Shown: positions 33,599 through 47,686 of the stretch, one piece after another
Numbering within the stretch: position 1 is the first letter of the stretch
How the letters are laid out: each line of letters opens with the position of its first letter
From: Umbelopsis isabellina
Lineage: Eukaryota > Mucoromycota > Umbelopsidomycetes > Umbelopsidales > Umbelopsidaceae
Length of the DNA: 64,000 nucleotides
Assembly: GCA_016758905.1 (NCBI GenBank)
Contig: JAEPQZ010000021.1
Location: 186,001 to 250,000 of the forward strand
Reading direction: 5' to 3'
Translations under genes and position numbers: made by a program
The notes under the pieces: model-generated
What the model was told of the DNA's origin: nothing
Seen by the model: only the letters and a program-made list of their open reading frames with translations
Databases searched by the model: none

Positions 33599-35114
33599 AT
33601 GTCAAGGCGATTAATTCAACTAGCCTCCAAGGGAGTGCTTCCTGTGTATAATGCACAACAATCAGTTCGTACTTTCCGAACTTCAACTGTAGCATTTGCA
33701 AAGGGTATGTGTCAGGACAATTACTGAACTTTATATTGATACAAGCACTCATTGACACTAATCTGGTTCAACAGCTGCCAAAGCTCAGCCAAAAGCAACC
33801 AAGAGCTTCAAGCAAAAGACCAAGACACAAGCTGACGTAAGTGATACACTGAGGTATTCTATCCGAAATTCTTACGCTATACTAATACTTTTTACTCCAT
33901 AGTCTGGTGCTGCTGCTGTAACTGCTGGAAAAAACAATGAAATGTTCTATAAGTCTGCACCTATACTCAATTTGAACGAGTTTTTGCCAGAAATCGTCAC
34001 TGAAGAATCTGTCAACAAGATTTTTGCTTTGCCTGAAGAAGCTACCAGCAACCTGGAAGTATTCAAATACCCAAAGACTCTTGCCAAAGAGTTTGATTTG
34101 CTCAACAAGGTTTCTCTTATTGCTCGTCAATCTTCCCTCGACCTCGTCAACAAAATTGATCAAGCTGGAAGCGATTCTAGCAAATCAACACGTATCATAC
34201 TGACTGGTGAGCCCGGAAGCGGCAGAAGCTCGGTGTTGTTGCAGGCTGTCAGTTTTGCTTTAAGCCGCAAGTGGCTTGTCATCTACATCCCTGAGGCCTC
34301 TGTTTGGACAAACGGCTCTTCAGCATATGTTCCTGTTCAAGGCACCGATGAATTTGAACAACCAGCCCTTGCCTCAAACCTTTTACAGAAGATAAAGACA
34401 GTCAATGATTATATTCTCAAAGACATCAACTTGACCAAGGATTACCACATTGACCGACATTCAGCTGCCAAGGGAACTTCGCTGTCAAAGCTTTTGGATA
34501 TTGGTATTAAGGATCAATACACTGCTCAAAAGGTGATTGAAGCGCTTTTGGAGGAAGTCGGCAACACTGATACTCCTGCTATCATCGCTGTCGACGAGGT
34601 TAACGCTCTATACACCAAAACCCAATATCGTGACGCCGAATCACAAGTCGTTGACGCTTACCGACTACGACTTCCTCGCACTATTTTGGACTACTTTTCC
34701 GGCAATAAGCAATTCAAGTCTGGTGCCGTTGTAGGTGCCATGTCGGATCGTTTGTCCAACTTTAAGAGCTTGGGTCTCAATGTTGCGCTTGGTTTGGAGA
34801 GCCCAGACGCCTATACGCAACTCCCCGAGACCACGATAGCTTTCGCTAATGGTGTCGAGCGCATGGATATCAAGCCTTACACTGAAGAAGAAGCTAAGAC
34901 TGTCCTCAGTTATTACCAGATGGCTCAAGTGATATATGAAGGTAAAGCATGAAGCTGCAAGATTTCAGCCTTGAATTGAGAATGAACCAAGCTTACTTAC
35001 TAAACTATTTCCTGTTTGCATATAGAACCGACTGACACGCTGCTTAAGAAGAAAATGATTACCTCCAACGGTAACCCACGAAAATTCTTCAATGCTTGCG
35101 TCAAGAACCTGTAA
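33599..35114 (+). CDS. RSM23: Mitochondrial small-subunit ribosomal protein mS29 (DAP3/Rsm23)
   Basis: GTP-binding protein of the mitoribosomal small-subunit head. Exons 33599-33704, 33775-33836, 33903-34941 and 35026-35114 give 431 aa, a usual size. The N-terminus (MSRRLIQLASKGVLPVYNAQ) is a basic, hydroxylated mitochondrial presequence. FYKSAPILNLNEFLPEIV and LLNKVSLIARQSSLDLVNKI are family segments. Walker A is GEPGSGRSSVLLQ (~157) and the Walker B-like stretch is AIIAVDEVNALY. The C-terminal exon ends NPRKFFNACVKNL, matching the family end. The start was placed at the ATG giving the presequence; the open frame extends farther upstream without an ATG. Confidence 0.93.
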
Positions 35115-35357
35115 AACTTGAACCTTTTCCCATATAGACCAACCGCACAAAAATAGTAAAAATGAAAATAAAGCATTAATAAGTACCCAAAAAAAAGTGT
35201 GTAAAACCAGGCTTTAAAGGTTAAAAGTTTCAAGAAATCAGAATGATTTGCTAGTACGCAAACCATAGTCACATTCACCCCAAAAAAAACTACTTGAGTG
35301 ACATTGCTACTATGGTAATTTGACGGGTATATTGTTTGATTATCCTGTAAAGTACTT
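35115..35357. other. AT-rich convergent spacer
   Basis: About 240 bp between the 3' ends of the mS29 gene and the lipase gene; A/T tracts suit poly(A) signals. No gene. Confidence 0.4.
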
Positions 35358-38300
35358 CTATCTAGCGCTCTTGAACAAGCGGGAGAACCACCCTTGTTGC
35401 GGATCACCAGAGCCATCTACGCGTCCTGAAGTATCGACTTGTGTGAACTCTGTATGCTGCAGGTCGGATGGACAGGTCATGGAGCGCGCCGGCAAAATGT
35501 ATGGTTCAAGATCAGGCTTGGTAGAGATGGCCGATGTGACCTTATTCTTCTTCTGTCGTTGCCGCTTGCTGATCTCAGACTCTACCTTTGGAACCGGCGT
35601 TGGTGTTTGAGGGGCCTCATAGCCGCTACGTTTTTTGTGAGCACTATGTTCCCATACTTGCTGCAACGCTTTCATATATGTCACCATCATATGGTCCTCG
35701 ACACAGGATCGTGTGACGACCATTTCTTCCGAAATCTTGGGTGATCCATTATGAAGAGTGTAGACAAAATCATGTTCGTCACTTGGCTCTAGCACTGAAA
35801 ACAGCATGGGCTCAGATCGCGATGCTGCCGGTCGATGTGGTGTATGATGTCGTCCAGTAGGTAGCGGCGGTATCAGAGACGCGGTAGAAAACGATGAGGT
35901 AGCTGCTGCGCTGATGGGTCTGAAGTGTTTGTAAACTTTGGGGTGAGAGCGTTTAAACTGCCAAATTTTTCCGGGTATATGCAACTGTAATATGAATGGG
36001 GTTAATGTGGTGTTATTGACCAGACACAGATCATGTACGACACATTACTAGGGGAAATTCTGGTTCTTCTTTCTGATAGATCTGTTGTCGGCATGTCTCG
36101 ATGGCATCAAAGCAAGCCTTTCTTGCGTCATCGTGCTTATTCACTTCGCCTATGCCGCCAACAGCTTCGACAGCGGCCAATGCATCCATTATCAGCTCCT
36201 TAAGTTCCATAGCGGTTCCATACGAAGTGCGTGCGACAATGTCATCCTGGCAAACGAAACTGTCGATATAGTCTGCATAAGCATTGCCCAACTCTTCCGT
36301 CACAGCAGCAACTGGCGCGTAACTGTAACAGTGAACGCGGAAGTTGGGGTTGTTGGAAAGATACCTCAGCTCTTCAATGTGATCAACAACCATCATTGTG
36401 AGCAAGCCGGCGCTACCGGCGCCTAATGAATGTCCAGTGATGATAAAATTGTCAATGACGGAGTGATGATTATGTACATAGTGAAATATTTGAGGAATGA
36501 TGTTGGTGAAGAACCATTGAGCCGAAGCAAGCATGCCTGAATGTGCTAGTCCGCCTTTCCATGGTCGATACTCGCAAACAAGGTCGGTAATACAATCATA
36601 CAAGCTCCAAGTTCCTCGGATACCCAAGATGATGGCTTTCCTAGGCTTATCCACCGACACGAAATAGCTTGGCTGAAACACCGCACCCTTTCGAAGGCCA
36701 TACTCGTACCCTAGCAAATCTTGTGGGGCAATGTTCAAGAACTTGACAATCGCCTCTCTATTGGATTTACTTCTCTGTACGTCTCGAAGGTATTTTCCGT
36801 ATTCACCCAAGTAGTATAATCCTCTCCAACCATAGGCAATAATTGCATGCTGAAAATAATGTCTGGCTTCGTCAATGAGTTCAATATCATCAACTATAGG
36901 CGAGGTGGGAACTACGGGCCGCTCAGAATAGAACTTCTCCAGAATAGACATGGCTGTTAACAATTGGAATGTAGTCACTTTAAATCCCTGACCAAACGCG
37001 CTCGCTAGCTTGAGCACGCCGCGAACAAGCGCTCTGGTTTCCGGGCTAACCACCATCCCAATCATCTTATCAAATGTCGGGTGAGAAACAGCAATTTCCT
37101 CAAACGATTCATTCATCCACTTGGATGCAAACACTTTATCGCCAAACCCTGCACTTTGAATGCTCGCCATATCCGACTCTGAGGACGCTGTTGTGGTATC
37201 GCTATCCTTAGTTTTGGGTATGATCTTAGAACTCTTGTCACTGTCTCGTTGTGAAAAGCCATACATCAAGCCATTGATAGCTGCAGGTAGCATGGCATTG
37301 GACGGCGAATCTGACTTCCATAGCCAGCTTTTGGACGGCTTAGGTTGAGTATCACTTGGTGAGGTTGGGCTTGTAGCTAGAGCATTTGCCTTGTCCGTCG
37401 ATGAAGATGCAGTCGACTCGGAAGACAATTGATGAGAATGGTCCTCCATTGCTTTCTCTGGCACCGGCGCATTGGTCATCACAACGGACAGCCGTTCAGT
37501 AAACTGATCTTGTACAACTGAATCTGGCAAAGCGAGGTCTGGCCGGCCATGCTGAGATGTTCGTCTTGCATAAGCAGTGATATTGTCTGGATCTGTCGGC
37601 TGAGGCCCACCTCCTTGGACGACATCATTTCCTTCTTTTTTAGATGACTCGTTCCCTGTATATGATGATTCGCTTCTATTGAAAGCCATGTATACTGGCG
37701 TCGGGTCGGCGGATTCTTCTTTCGGGTGCTGGTATACATATCTTACTCGTACAAATATATTACCAATAAGGACACGCCTGTGCATAAATTGCTCTGGAGC
37801 AGCATCAGCGGCCAGTCCAGTTGATAGCTTTGATACTTGTATGCGCCTCAAATGTTTTGGTATTTTTACATTGTTTGGTAATTCCCGTCGTTTCCGATAT
37901 TCATAAAGAGGGAGAAATCTATGTAAACGAAGCATAAGTTGTCTGCAAAATCATTAATGTGCGACAACCCGATGACATACGTTAAAAACATATCTGGTTT
38001 TCCTTCTAGCTTTGAAATCTTGAGCTTTGCTTTGGCAACGTGCTTAGACTGTCTCTTACTCCATTTTCCAGCCTTATCATACAAGTCGAACTTATTCATG
38101 AAGGCAAATTAGGGCGGAGTTAACATTTACCGTTTGCTAAGCTAGTCGATATCTTACCTCTAAAGTGTCAAAAAGCTGAGAGTGATAAGACATCACAAAA
38201 AGGAAGCCTTCATTCCAATCACCCGTTGGTTTTTTGCTTTTGTGAGAGTAGTAATGCTGTGCTCCTACACGTAATCGCATCAATGGTCTCTTCACGAACG

Positions 38301-38602
38301 TCTCACTTCGCATATTCAGCAAGTCAACCTATATAACACTTAGCAAAAAACCATGCAAGTTTCAGCTTCGAAGTTGGGTTACGTACCTGAAGCTTCCCAA
38401 GTGGTATCTGCGTGTCGCCTATATCTTCTCGTAAAGCCACTGCCTTCCTTAGTTTATGCATATCAGGCAGTGACAACCTACGCATTTGGCGGGGGTTCAA
38501 TGGCTTAGGTGACAGGTTGTCTAGTTCAAAGCGAACTGTATGCTGAGCAGAATTCTTATCATTAGAGGTTGTTTCCATTTCATTGGAAGGAATTCCTGTC
38601 AT
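35358..38602 (-). CDS. C2-like/lipase class 3 protein, sn1-diacylglycerol lipase-like, 1005 aa
   Basis: Exons in minus order are 38602-38387, 38328-38158, 38090-37981, 37942-36049 and 35984-35358, all in phase. Residues ~60-240 look like a C2 domain (LQVDLLNMRSE, DWNEGFLFVMSYHSQLFDTLEFDLYDK), interrupted by introns. A Ser/Thr/Asp-rich linker follows, then a class 3 lipase domain with RKAIILGIRGTWSLYDCITDL (lid and strand), AHSGMLASAQWF, the nucleophile elbow ITGHSLGAGSAG (~665-671) and DSFVCQDDIVART with the acid. The last exon begins LHIPGKIWQFKR, typical of the sn1-DAGL C-terminal strand, which confirms that the 35985-36048 intron joins the two parts. Likely role: hydrolysis of membrane diacylglycerol (inference). 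The start was set at the ATG at 38602, since the longer frame opens with GTG. Confidence 0.88.
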
Positions 38603-40788
38603 GGCGCTACTAATGAGCACCACACTTGAAGTATGATTTTAAACAAATTCAGCCGAGGGACGTTTAAATCACTGTGACGGTTGTCTTTCGTCTCGCTTAT
38701 TCGAGGCGTGTACAAACAATAAAACTTGATAAGCTGAATATAAGTGATTGTTGAGCAACTAGTAGTGACGAATGAAGCAGGATAGACGATAGACGCCTAC
38801 TCATTTTCCCTGCCTGCATTACACTCAGACCACGAGCAAGTCACAATCAAAAAACCGCATTTGGTTTACTGTCGCGTGCATGTGATCTTCAATCGGACGC
38901 TTTGACAGATCCTGTTTGCTATGTAGGCTCTTGAACACAAGAAAGGGTCGCATAATATACAGCTTGAAGAATGTCATTTAAATCTTGACAAACTGCTAGA
39001 CTTTATTGAGGTTTGACGATGCTATAGCCCTATATTAATTTTTTGATCTCGTAGCCTCGAGAGTTGGAAGTAAATGAACATTTTTCAGTGGTCAAGCACT
39101 AGCGTCTTTTGCTAGCATGAAAAAGGTAGAGCATAAGATGCATGATATGATATCAGCATGAAATAGTAATTTCATATCTCTACCTTCTTCAATCTTTTTC
39201 GCCACGCGTTAATACAAACCTTTGATAGCTTCATGTAAAATTACTATTGAGCAATGGAAACAAAGCAACTGGACACGTTGTGCTTCACTCGGATGAATCA
39301 GTGCTGAGGACAAGTGGAAAAAAAAAAGGTCACGCCGAGTCTCCATTACTTGACTGACCGACCTTGTACTTTCGCTCCTTGATGTTGCTATCTTCAATAG
39401 CAGCAGCTTAATTATGATCACACTAACATGCCAAATGTGGCCAGTGGAAGGACTGAAAGTATTGCCGAGACATCATTGAGTCCATGTCTGCAAAGAAAAT
39501 ACATTTTGCCTCGATAACCTTGCCCCACAGGCATCATGAACAATTGCTGAGGCGAAATAGTATCATAGCATAATATTTGAATTATAGCCTTATCATATAA
39601 AAATCACTTGTCACCCTCTTTTTTGGAAAAAAAAAATTGTATGAAAGAGAGAAACATGATCGCATGGCATGTAAGAATACTTGATGAAGGTGTAAGTGAT
39701 CTTGATCTGTGATACAAGAAACGAATAGGTTTTATCAATGGCAGTAAAACCTATCTATAGCTAGTTCGGTGACACAAAGCCCGTTGCGACCAAGCATGGC
39801 TTGTTCCATTTTCTTCCATCAAAAACTATGGAGAAACTGTACTACAATGTAAAATTGTCCTATGGACACGGCCAGATGAGAGGACCTTGGCGTTACGGGC
39901 TTAATACATCGCAAAGTAAAAATTTAATTTATGGTGATAAGCAACGCCAACCGTTTTCACAATGACGACGGTGAAATATCTAGAATGGCTAGTTTACTGA
40001 CCTCTTTACCTCCTACGTCATGTTTAGGAAGACAACAATATGACATGTAGACAACAGTATATCATTTTAGAAAGAATTGTGGAAGTACCAATGGAAGATC
40101 CTATAGAATAACCTTATATGATAGATCGGCATTGAACCTGGAACTAATGTTTCGAAATAATTTATGCTTTGACCAACCATTGTGGAGACGTAATTTATCA
40201 CGTTTAGTTGGACCATCTTGTAGCAGACGATAGAGAATGAGCCCCCTCCTGAAGTCATAATCTTAGACATGTGAACAATAAACTTGGGAATTTATCTTTT
40301 CCCATGGGAGATAGTTAGATGGAATTGAATCTCCTCTTCATTCAATAAAGGTATTCAGTTTCCTTACATAACGAAGTAGACAGCCAACGCCACCAACTAT
40401 TTTTGAATGAGTCTGTGCACTATAGAATAAACCAAGGCAAGAAGGAGCTGCATGATGGGCTAAATTTGGCTCGCAACTAGATGGATAAGTCATCCCATCT
40501 TATTCGGACCGAGATGATGGAACATCATATAAACGAGCATGTGAGTAATCTACGACTAGCACTCCTTGGATTATTGCAATTGAGAAAAAATGTAATAAAA
40601 AAAGCTATATAAACCTGTTGATACTGATTTATAAATATCTTTTTGCATAATTCCCATTTGACTTTTTGGCCCGCCGTTCTCAGTCATCCATTCCTTTATA
40701 AGCCGGTCGCCACTTTGTCCAGAAATTCGCATTCTTTTTTTTTTGGCCTCGATAAATTTTCTCTTTGCTTCTTTATTTTTCTTCAATT
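38603..40788. other. 2.2-kb gene desert
   Basis: The second-longest stretch without a supported gene. AT-rich, with only short ORFs lacking motifs (the longest is under 80 codons). No tRNA-like B-box, transposase motif or long terminal repeat was recognised. About 40640-40788 is the promoter and leader of the next gene, with a T-rich tract. Confidence 0.45.
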
Positions 40789-41793
40789 ATGGCTTCTACA
40801 TTTGACTCTCCTCGAACCACCTTTCGAGCAATTGGCGATGCCTCTGGTAATGCTAGCCGACGCTCTACGAGCAGCATGAGCACTTTTCAATTGCCATCAC
40901 CTGGTTCAAAGGAAACTTCCACAAACCTTGATTTCAATACCAATTTCGATCTCAGTTTCGCACAACAAAGTGGTCCCACTCCTTACGCCCTAAGAGAACA
41001 TCAACGTCGCTTTGCCTTATTCCTTGAACCATGCTCCAATTCGAGATTTTACAGCAGCATTGAAAAATTCAACGATAAGGTGTTTAGAACATTAGGTCCA
41101 AACCAAGCGCAAAACTATACCCCTCATATCAGTATCATTGATAGTCTTGTCCTAACTCGCGGAGAAGAATGGGAAAATCGATGGGAAGCCGTTCAAGATT
41201 TACAAGATACGGTGGAAGAAACCATCCGAGATCTCGCTCCCCAGATGCAGAGCCCAATCTTCGAAGGGTTAGGCATAGTCGATAAACCAGAAAAGGCATT
41301 GGTAATTGGTCTAAGGTCAAGTGATAGCTATAATGAACTGGTTCGGAGACTCAACCGAACAATGTACGACAAACATAGAGTTAAAGCTAATATGCGTCCT
41401 ATGAATCGCTTGCACTTGGCTTATGATAAACATCATCCTTTAAATGATGATAAGCTGGCGCAACTGCAAGAGATGGCCAATGAAACCATAGCGGCTGAAG
41501 ATTTGGTATGGCATCGCGTTCCCTTTGATATCGTGCTGTATGAAGTGATGTTGGAAAGTCAAGTAACTGGCGTTCGTCACCAAATGGCCGAATTGGGTAG
41601 ATGGCGTGTCGTAGATGGTGTTTCCAAGCTTCCAACGGCCACTCCCACCAACTTTTTCATGCCGGCTTCTATTGTTGGAACTATAAAGGTAATGATGACT
41701 CGTTGGAAATTACAATCTGGCAAAAAGCGCTTGCGGAAGGAATGGAAAGCTATCGACACGCGACTTCAATCCAAGCTTCTCACGGCAGTGTAG
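40789..41793 (+). CDS. 2H-phosphoesterase-like protein, 334 aa
   Basis: Intronless from the ATG at 40789. The N-terminal ~60 residues are Ser/Thr-rich and probably disordered. The central part has two His motifs about 95 residues apart: YTPHISIIDS (~112) and RLHLAYDKHH (~209). This pairing resembles the H-x-[ST] repeats of 2H phosphoesterases/RNA ligase-like folds, although the second motif has Ala where Ser or Thr is usual. The region between has a long acidic helix (EENWEAVQDLQDTVEE-like) and the end is basic (RKEWKAIDTRLQSK). Assignment to the superfamily is tentative and catalytic activity is doubtful. Confidence 0.65.
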   Translation: MASTFDSPRTTFRAIGDASGNASRRSTSSMSTFQLPSPGSKETSTNLDFNTNFDLSFAQQSGPTPYALREHQRRFALFLEPCSNSRFYSSIEKFNDKVFRTLGPNQAQNYTPHISIIDSLVLTRGEEWENRWEAVQDLQDTVEETIRDLAPQMQSPIFEGLGIVDKPEKALVIGLRSSDSYNELVRRLNRTMYDKHRVKANMRPMNRLHLAYDKHHPLNDDKLAQLQEMANETIAAEDLVWHRVPFDIVLYEVMLESQVTGVRHQMAELGRWRVVDGVSKLPTATPTNFFMPASIVGTIKVMMTRWKLQSGKKRLRKEWKAIDTRLQSKLLTAV

Positions 41794-42006
41794 CTTTGCA
41801 TAGCTGTCTTCCTTTCCCATATGTTCAATTTGAACTACTATTCTCTCTAGAAATATTCATGAAACCCATTTTGTAGGCAAAAGCATATTTTTCTTGCATA
41901 TTATTTATCCGAATCCACTACTTCTACATTACGGCTTCTAACCAACCTCCTAAAATTCAACGTACATACTTTTTCCTCTCTCAACAAAGCTCAATACAAA
42001 TGTCAC

Positions 42007-43782
<1,776 letters not shown>

Positions 43783-44686
43783 GTTTTTAATGAACTGGCG
43801 TAAATCAGATGCATTCCGTATGCTTTTTTAAACCAACACGCACGCACGCACGACTGTGACTGCGTCTGACATCAATTGCATTAACCCGCTCGGTGGGCCG
43901 TAGGGAGAGAAAAATCTACTTCATAGAAATTGTTATACGACTGACTTAATTCTCAATCGTCATATTAATTACAACCATATCAGCAGCAGGTTGATCTTCG
44001 AGTCCAAGCTAAATGATTTTCAGTGTATTTGTTGGTGTAAACGCTTTGCATAAACCAGTGGCCTACTTCATTTATCGGTGACTCCGAAGGGTCACTGATT
44101 TCGAAGGCCGGGATATCGTACTCCTCCAACCGAGTGTAAATACTGACTGCGGATGGTTTAAGACATTACTAATAACTATTGCTGACGACTACATCTATAT
44201 TGCTTCCACGTAACGATCTTATGAATCACTTGCTGACTTTTATGTCATTAGCACTGGATACCATTAGGTTGAGCGAATATATTCATTGATGAAGTAAACA
44301 TTGCAGATATAACCTTTTATGCATATGTCAGTTGTAATATTAGTATCTTCATTCGATCTTGGATTGGAATAAACGGATGATCTATATACCTCTGAAATTG
44401 CAGCTTTACAAAGATCTTTCAAAAAAGGACAACTGCCAATCAACCATACGGTTATATTCATTCATTCGCTAGACACTATTTATGTCATCATCGGTCACAC
44501 TGTATCAGGTCATCTCTTCTGCCTCATAGTGCTGCGAATTATGCAGTCTAGGTGCAGTATATATATAGTTTTGGATTTATTAAAAAAGTTAGTTCTAGAA
44601 TAACTACTCCAGCGATAGGAGGACTGCAGCCTTTGAGCTAGGCTAATACTATAGTGTACAAAATATTAAAAGTTGTCGAGTAATAA
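43783..44686. other. Intergenic region with (CGCA)n repeat
   Basis: About 900 bp. A short ACGC/CGCA repeat lies at about 43838-43853, in the promoter of SFA1. A 50-codon minus-strand frame at 43980-44137 is noted among the findings; no start or clean splice partner was found. The rest is AT-rich. Confidence 0.45.
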
Positions 44687-45049
44687 TCAAGTCTCTGAGA
44701 AATAGTCTGTATCATCCTCGTCGTCGTCATACCAGTCTCGCATATAATCTTCATATTGCCAATTTTCTTGAAACAAAGACACCGATGGTGCGTCTTTTTT
44801 TTTTTGGATAAGGCTTGGCTTACTCGTCGGCCTACTTGATTGTCGCAGAGAATTGTCAACTCGAGTATCTCCGGACAGTAGCCCATCATTGAGCAAAACG
44901 TCAAATTCTAAAAGACTGAGTGCTTTGTCGCTATGTGGCGATGGCGTATTGATTGCAGTCAGTAGTCGTGGAAAGGGAAGTGCTGTCGCTTGACAAACGC
45001 ACAGGCATACAGCTATTGTAATGTACAAATATATTGCTTGAGCCAACAT
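44687..45049 (-). CDS. Small secreted acidic protein, 120 aa
   Basis: Single frame from the ATG at 45049. Residues 1-24 form a signal peptide (YLYITIAVCLCVCQATALP, hydrophobic core then an Ala-x-Ala-like cut). The mature part has Ser/Thr/Lys-rich sequence, a short basic patch (IQKKKD) and a strongly acidic tail (DWYDDDEDDTDYFSET). No cysteines remain after the signal, so it is not a typical Cys-stabilised effector. I do not recognise a family. The clear signal peptide and single complete frame support a real gene. Confidence 0.55.
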   Translation of the reverse strand: MLAQAIYLYITIAVCLCVCQATALPFPRLLTAINTPSPHSDKALSLLEFDVLLNDGLLSGDTRVDNSLRQSSRPTSKPSLIQKKKDAPSVSLFQENWQYEDYMRDWYDDDEDDTDYFSET

Positions 45050-45925
45050 TGTTGAAAGAGTGTGAAAGGAACGGTATTTGCTATCGAGAAAAGAAAACGG
45101 ATCCCGATGGATGTGTACAGCTTATAAGATACAACTGCTAATCCTAAGGGTCAGAACACTGTCCCTGAGATTGCCAGGGTGTATAAACAATTGGAGAAAT
45201 TGATCACCGAAGAAGTTCTTTACAACTCCTGAAAACTCAAAAATCAGGCGGCTAGAGCTCCTGACATCATAAAAAAGAGAGACTTTCTTTCCCATACGAC
45301 TTCTGAGCTTTCCAAGATGGAGTTTAACCTGCCATTGTGTCTTTCGCACCTGCAATGTATAAGGGGGTATGCCGTCGGAATATGATTAAAAAGGTTTACA
45401 GGACCAACATAACGGTTGATCTGTATTTATAGATTTTATATGTCGTCTTAACTAGGATGCCGAGTTGACGATAGCCGAGGCTATGATGTATACTATGGGG
45501 AGCTTCAGGCTTTCACGGCCATGTGTCCTTTACCAGGCAATATTTATCCCCTTTCTCCAAAAATTAAAAATTATTAATTTTATTTGCCTTTTTTCATCCT
45601 CGTCATTTGTCTTTTATTGACAAATGTTTAAGGAGTCCACATCTTGACGGTGCAGGTTCTCCCAAGGGTTTGACTGTTCGCCGATTAAACCAGTAATCAT
45701 TAGATCTTGTTGATTTCAAATAAATTTGTCTCGGTTGGGTCGAGAGTAAAGAAGTTAGTGTACATAATTACCATATTTGGAATATTACTTGGAAAATTTG
45801 CAGCGTTAATAATGGTCATGGATGTTTCTCGCGAACCGATTTGTCAGATCAAACTGATATATAATCGGGGCGGCGCTGTCACTTTTGGATACTAACAAAT
45901 TTCAATCAATCAATTTAAATTCAAA
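45050..45925. promoter_or_regulatory. Divergent promoter region of the secreted-protein and reductase genes
   Basis: Around 880 bp. TATA-like sequences: AT-rich words near 45860-45866 (TATATAA) for the reductase, 60 bp upstream of its ATG, and near 45426-45432 on the minus strand. A 78-codon minus frame at 45122-45355 is treated as unsupported. Confidence 0.4.
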
Positions 45926-47051
45926 ATGACTTTACACACCGTACAACCCGGATCCCACGTTCTAGTTACTGGCAGCACTGGCTACATTGGCGTTCATGTT
46001 GTCAAGCAACTATTGAAAGCTGGCTACAGAGTTACTGGAACTACCAGAAGCCGCGATAAGGCTATCAAGATTCAAAATGAGTTCAAGGACTATCAAGACA
46101 AACTCAACTTTGTATTTACTGGAGATCTGGAGAAAAAAGGTGCTTTTGACGAGGCTGTGAAAGGTAACGATCAGAGTAATAACTTCCGCAAGAGGGTCAT
46201 TTGGCAGAAGATGACTAAAACACTTTCATTATATAGATGTGGATGCTATCGCACATGTTGCCTCTCCAGTAACTTTCAGTCCCAAACATCCAATCAAGGA
46301 TGTTGTAAATCCCGCTATCAACGGAACTATCAGTCTTCTGCAGTCAGCTCACAAGTACGGAAAGAATGTCAAGCACGTCGTTGTAACCTCAAGTGTGGTT
46401 TCAGTTGTTCATGAAAGAAAGGATTCAACGCCTTATGTCTTTTCTGAAAAAGATTGGAACGATGAAGATACAAACGTCATCTTGAATTGGAAGGAAGGTA
46501 CTCCTTTCGATGGAGTGCAAACTTACAGAGCAAGCAAGAATGCAGCAGAGCGCGCAGTATGGAAGTTTCAAAAAGAGAACTCGCCCGCTTTTACCATCAA
46601 TACTGTCTTGCCTGGTTTGACACTAGGTGCTTACCTCCCTAAGCCCACTAGTCGCAATGAGTTTGCTGACGTCTTCGGTTCTGCCAGCCTTTATCTTCAA
46701 TACTATACTGGTAGCGGCCGAGATATGACATCCATTACAGATACTAGCGTATTTGTTGGCGTTGAAGACGTTGCGCTTGCTCATGTTAGAGCTATTGAAA
46801 AGGGCCACGAGACCAATGGAGAAAGATTTTTGGTCGTGGGGGGTAATTACTCTGGCCAACTGATTGTGGATCTCATGAGAAAAAACTATCCCGAACGCAA
46901 AGACATTATTGCAGAAGGCAATCCCGGCCAATATCCATCTACTAGTAACAGCGTAGACGCCAGTAAAGCTGCTCGAGTCTTGGGCATTGAATATCAAGAT
47001 TTGGAGACTTTGCTCAACCAAACTATTGAAAGCGCAAAGCATGTTCTCTAA
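45926..47051 (+). CDS. NAD(P)-dependent extended SDR reductase (Gre2/dihydroflavonol reductase-like)
   Basis: Exons 45926-46163 and 46237-47051, 350 aa. The N-terminal Rossmann motif TGSTGYIGVHVVKQLL (TGxxGxxG, ~12-27) is followed by GTTRSRDKA, where the Arg suggests NADP(H), then AIAHVASPV, VVTSSVVSVV with the catalytic Ser, and YRASKNAAERAVW (YxxxK). This is the pattern of fungal methylglyoxal/ketone reductases of the Gre2 type. Natural substrate unknown; typical members reduce aldehydes and ketones under stress. The intron falls between GTG-AAA-G and AT-GTG in exact phase. Confidence 0.93.
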
Positions 47052-47443
47052 TTGCAGTAATATATAGAGATTTAATAAAATATATTACATATCTGATTCT
47101 TATTACCCGTTATGCAAGACGAAGCTGATCAACCAAACTTTTTGAAATGGCGTTGAAGTTGAGAGACAAGGGATGATGTACATACGATCGCTCCTGGCAC
47201 GGCTATCAAGCAAAACAAATGGAACGTATTTCGTCAAAGATGTGCTGATAGGCGGTGAAAGATTAGCAATAAATTGATTATTGTAAACAAGCCAATACCA
47301 TATATAATCTTCTGGTTTTTCAGCATTGTGGTTCTAAACACGGACCTCAATGTGATTGTCTCGTATAACATTTGGGATTTCTTGCAGGCTAAATTCAGTA
47401 GGCACAGACAGTGATTATGAGGGTTTGCGAATCAGCTATTCCT

Positions 47444-47549
47444 CCAATCATTTCACTCATAGACCATTTGCTTCTGACCAATCATTTCTCGTATTAGAAG
47501 TATTTACTCCTGTCCAATCATATCATTATAAAGTACTTACTCAGCCAAT
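47444..47549 (+). promoter_or_regulatory. Array of four CCAAT boxes in the uL2 promoter
   Basis: CCAATCA occurs at 47444, 47478, 47514 and 47545, all in one orientation, with centre spacings of 34, 36 and 31 bp, close to three helical turns. CCAAT is bound by the HAP/NF-Y complex. The array lies about 140 bp upstream of the 5'UTR intron donor of the uL2 gene. A TATA-like ATTATAAAG lies at about 47525-47533. Confidence 0.75.
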
Positions 47550-47686
47550 CAAACTGCATAGAGCTAAGTTAAACTTGACCACCGAACTTTGGGCCCAGTG
47601 TGATTTCCGAAATTGGGCGGGCCAGCCACACCAGACACAAAACCTGAACTGCCTGGCAATTTGTTGAGCTTCCTTTTCCATCATCT

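Noticed and set aside
38603-40788. Possible degraded mobile element in the gene desert
   Set aside because: No terminal repeats, transposase motifs or target-site duplications could be seen.
45122-45355. 78-codon minus-strand frame
   Set aside because: Has no ATG start, no recognisable motif and no joinable exon; it may be a chance frame in promoter DNA.
47356-47667. 103-codon plus frame upstream of uL2
   Set aside because: It spans the CCAAT array and leader and shows no protein features.
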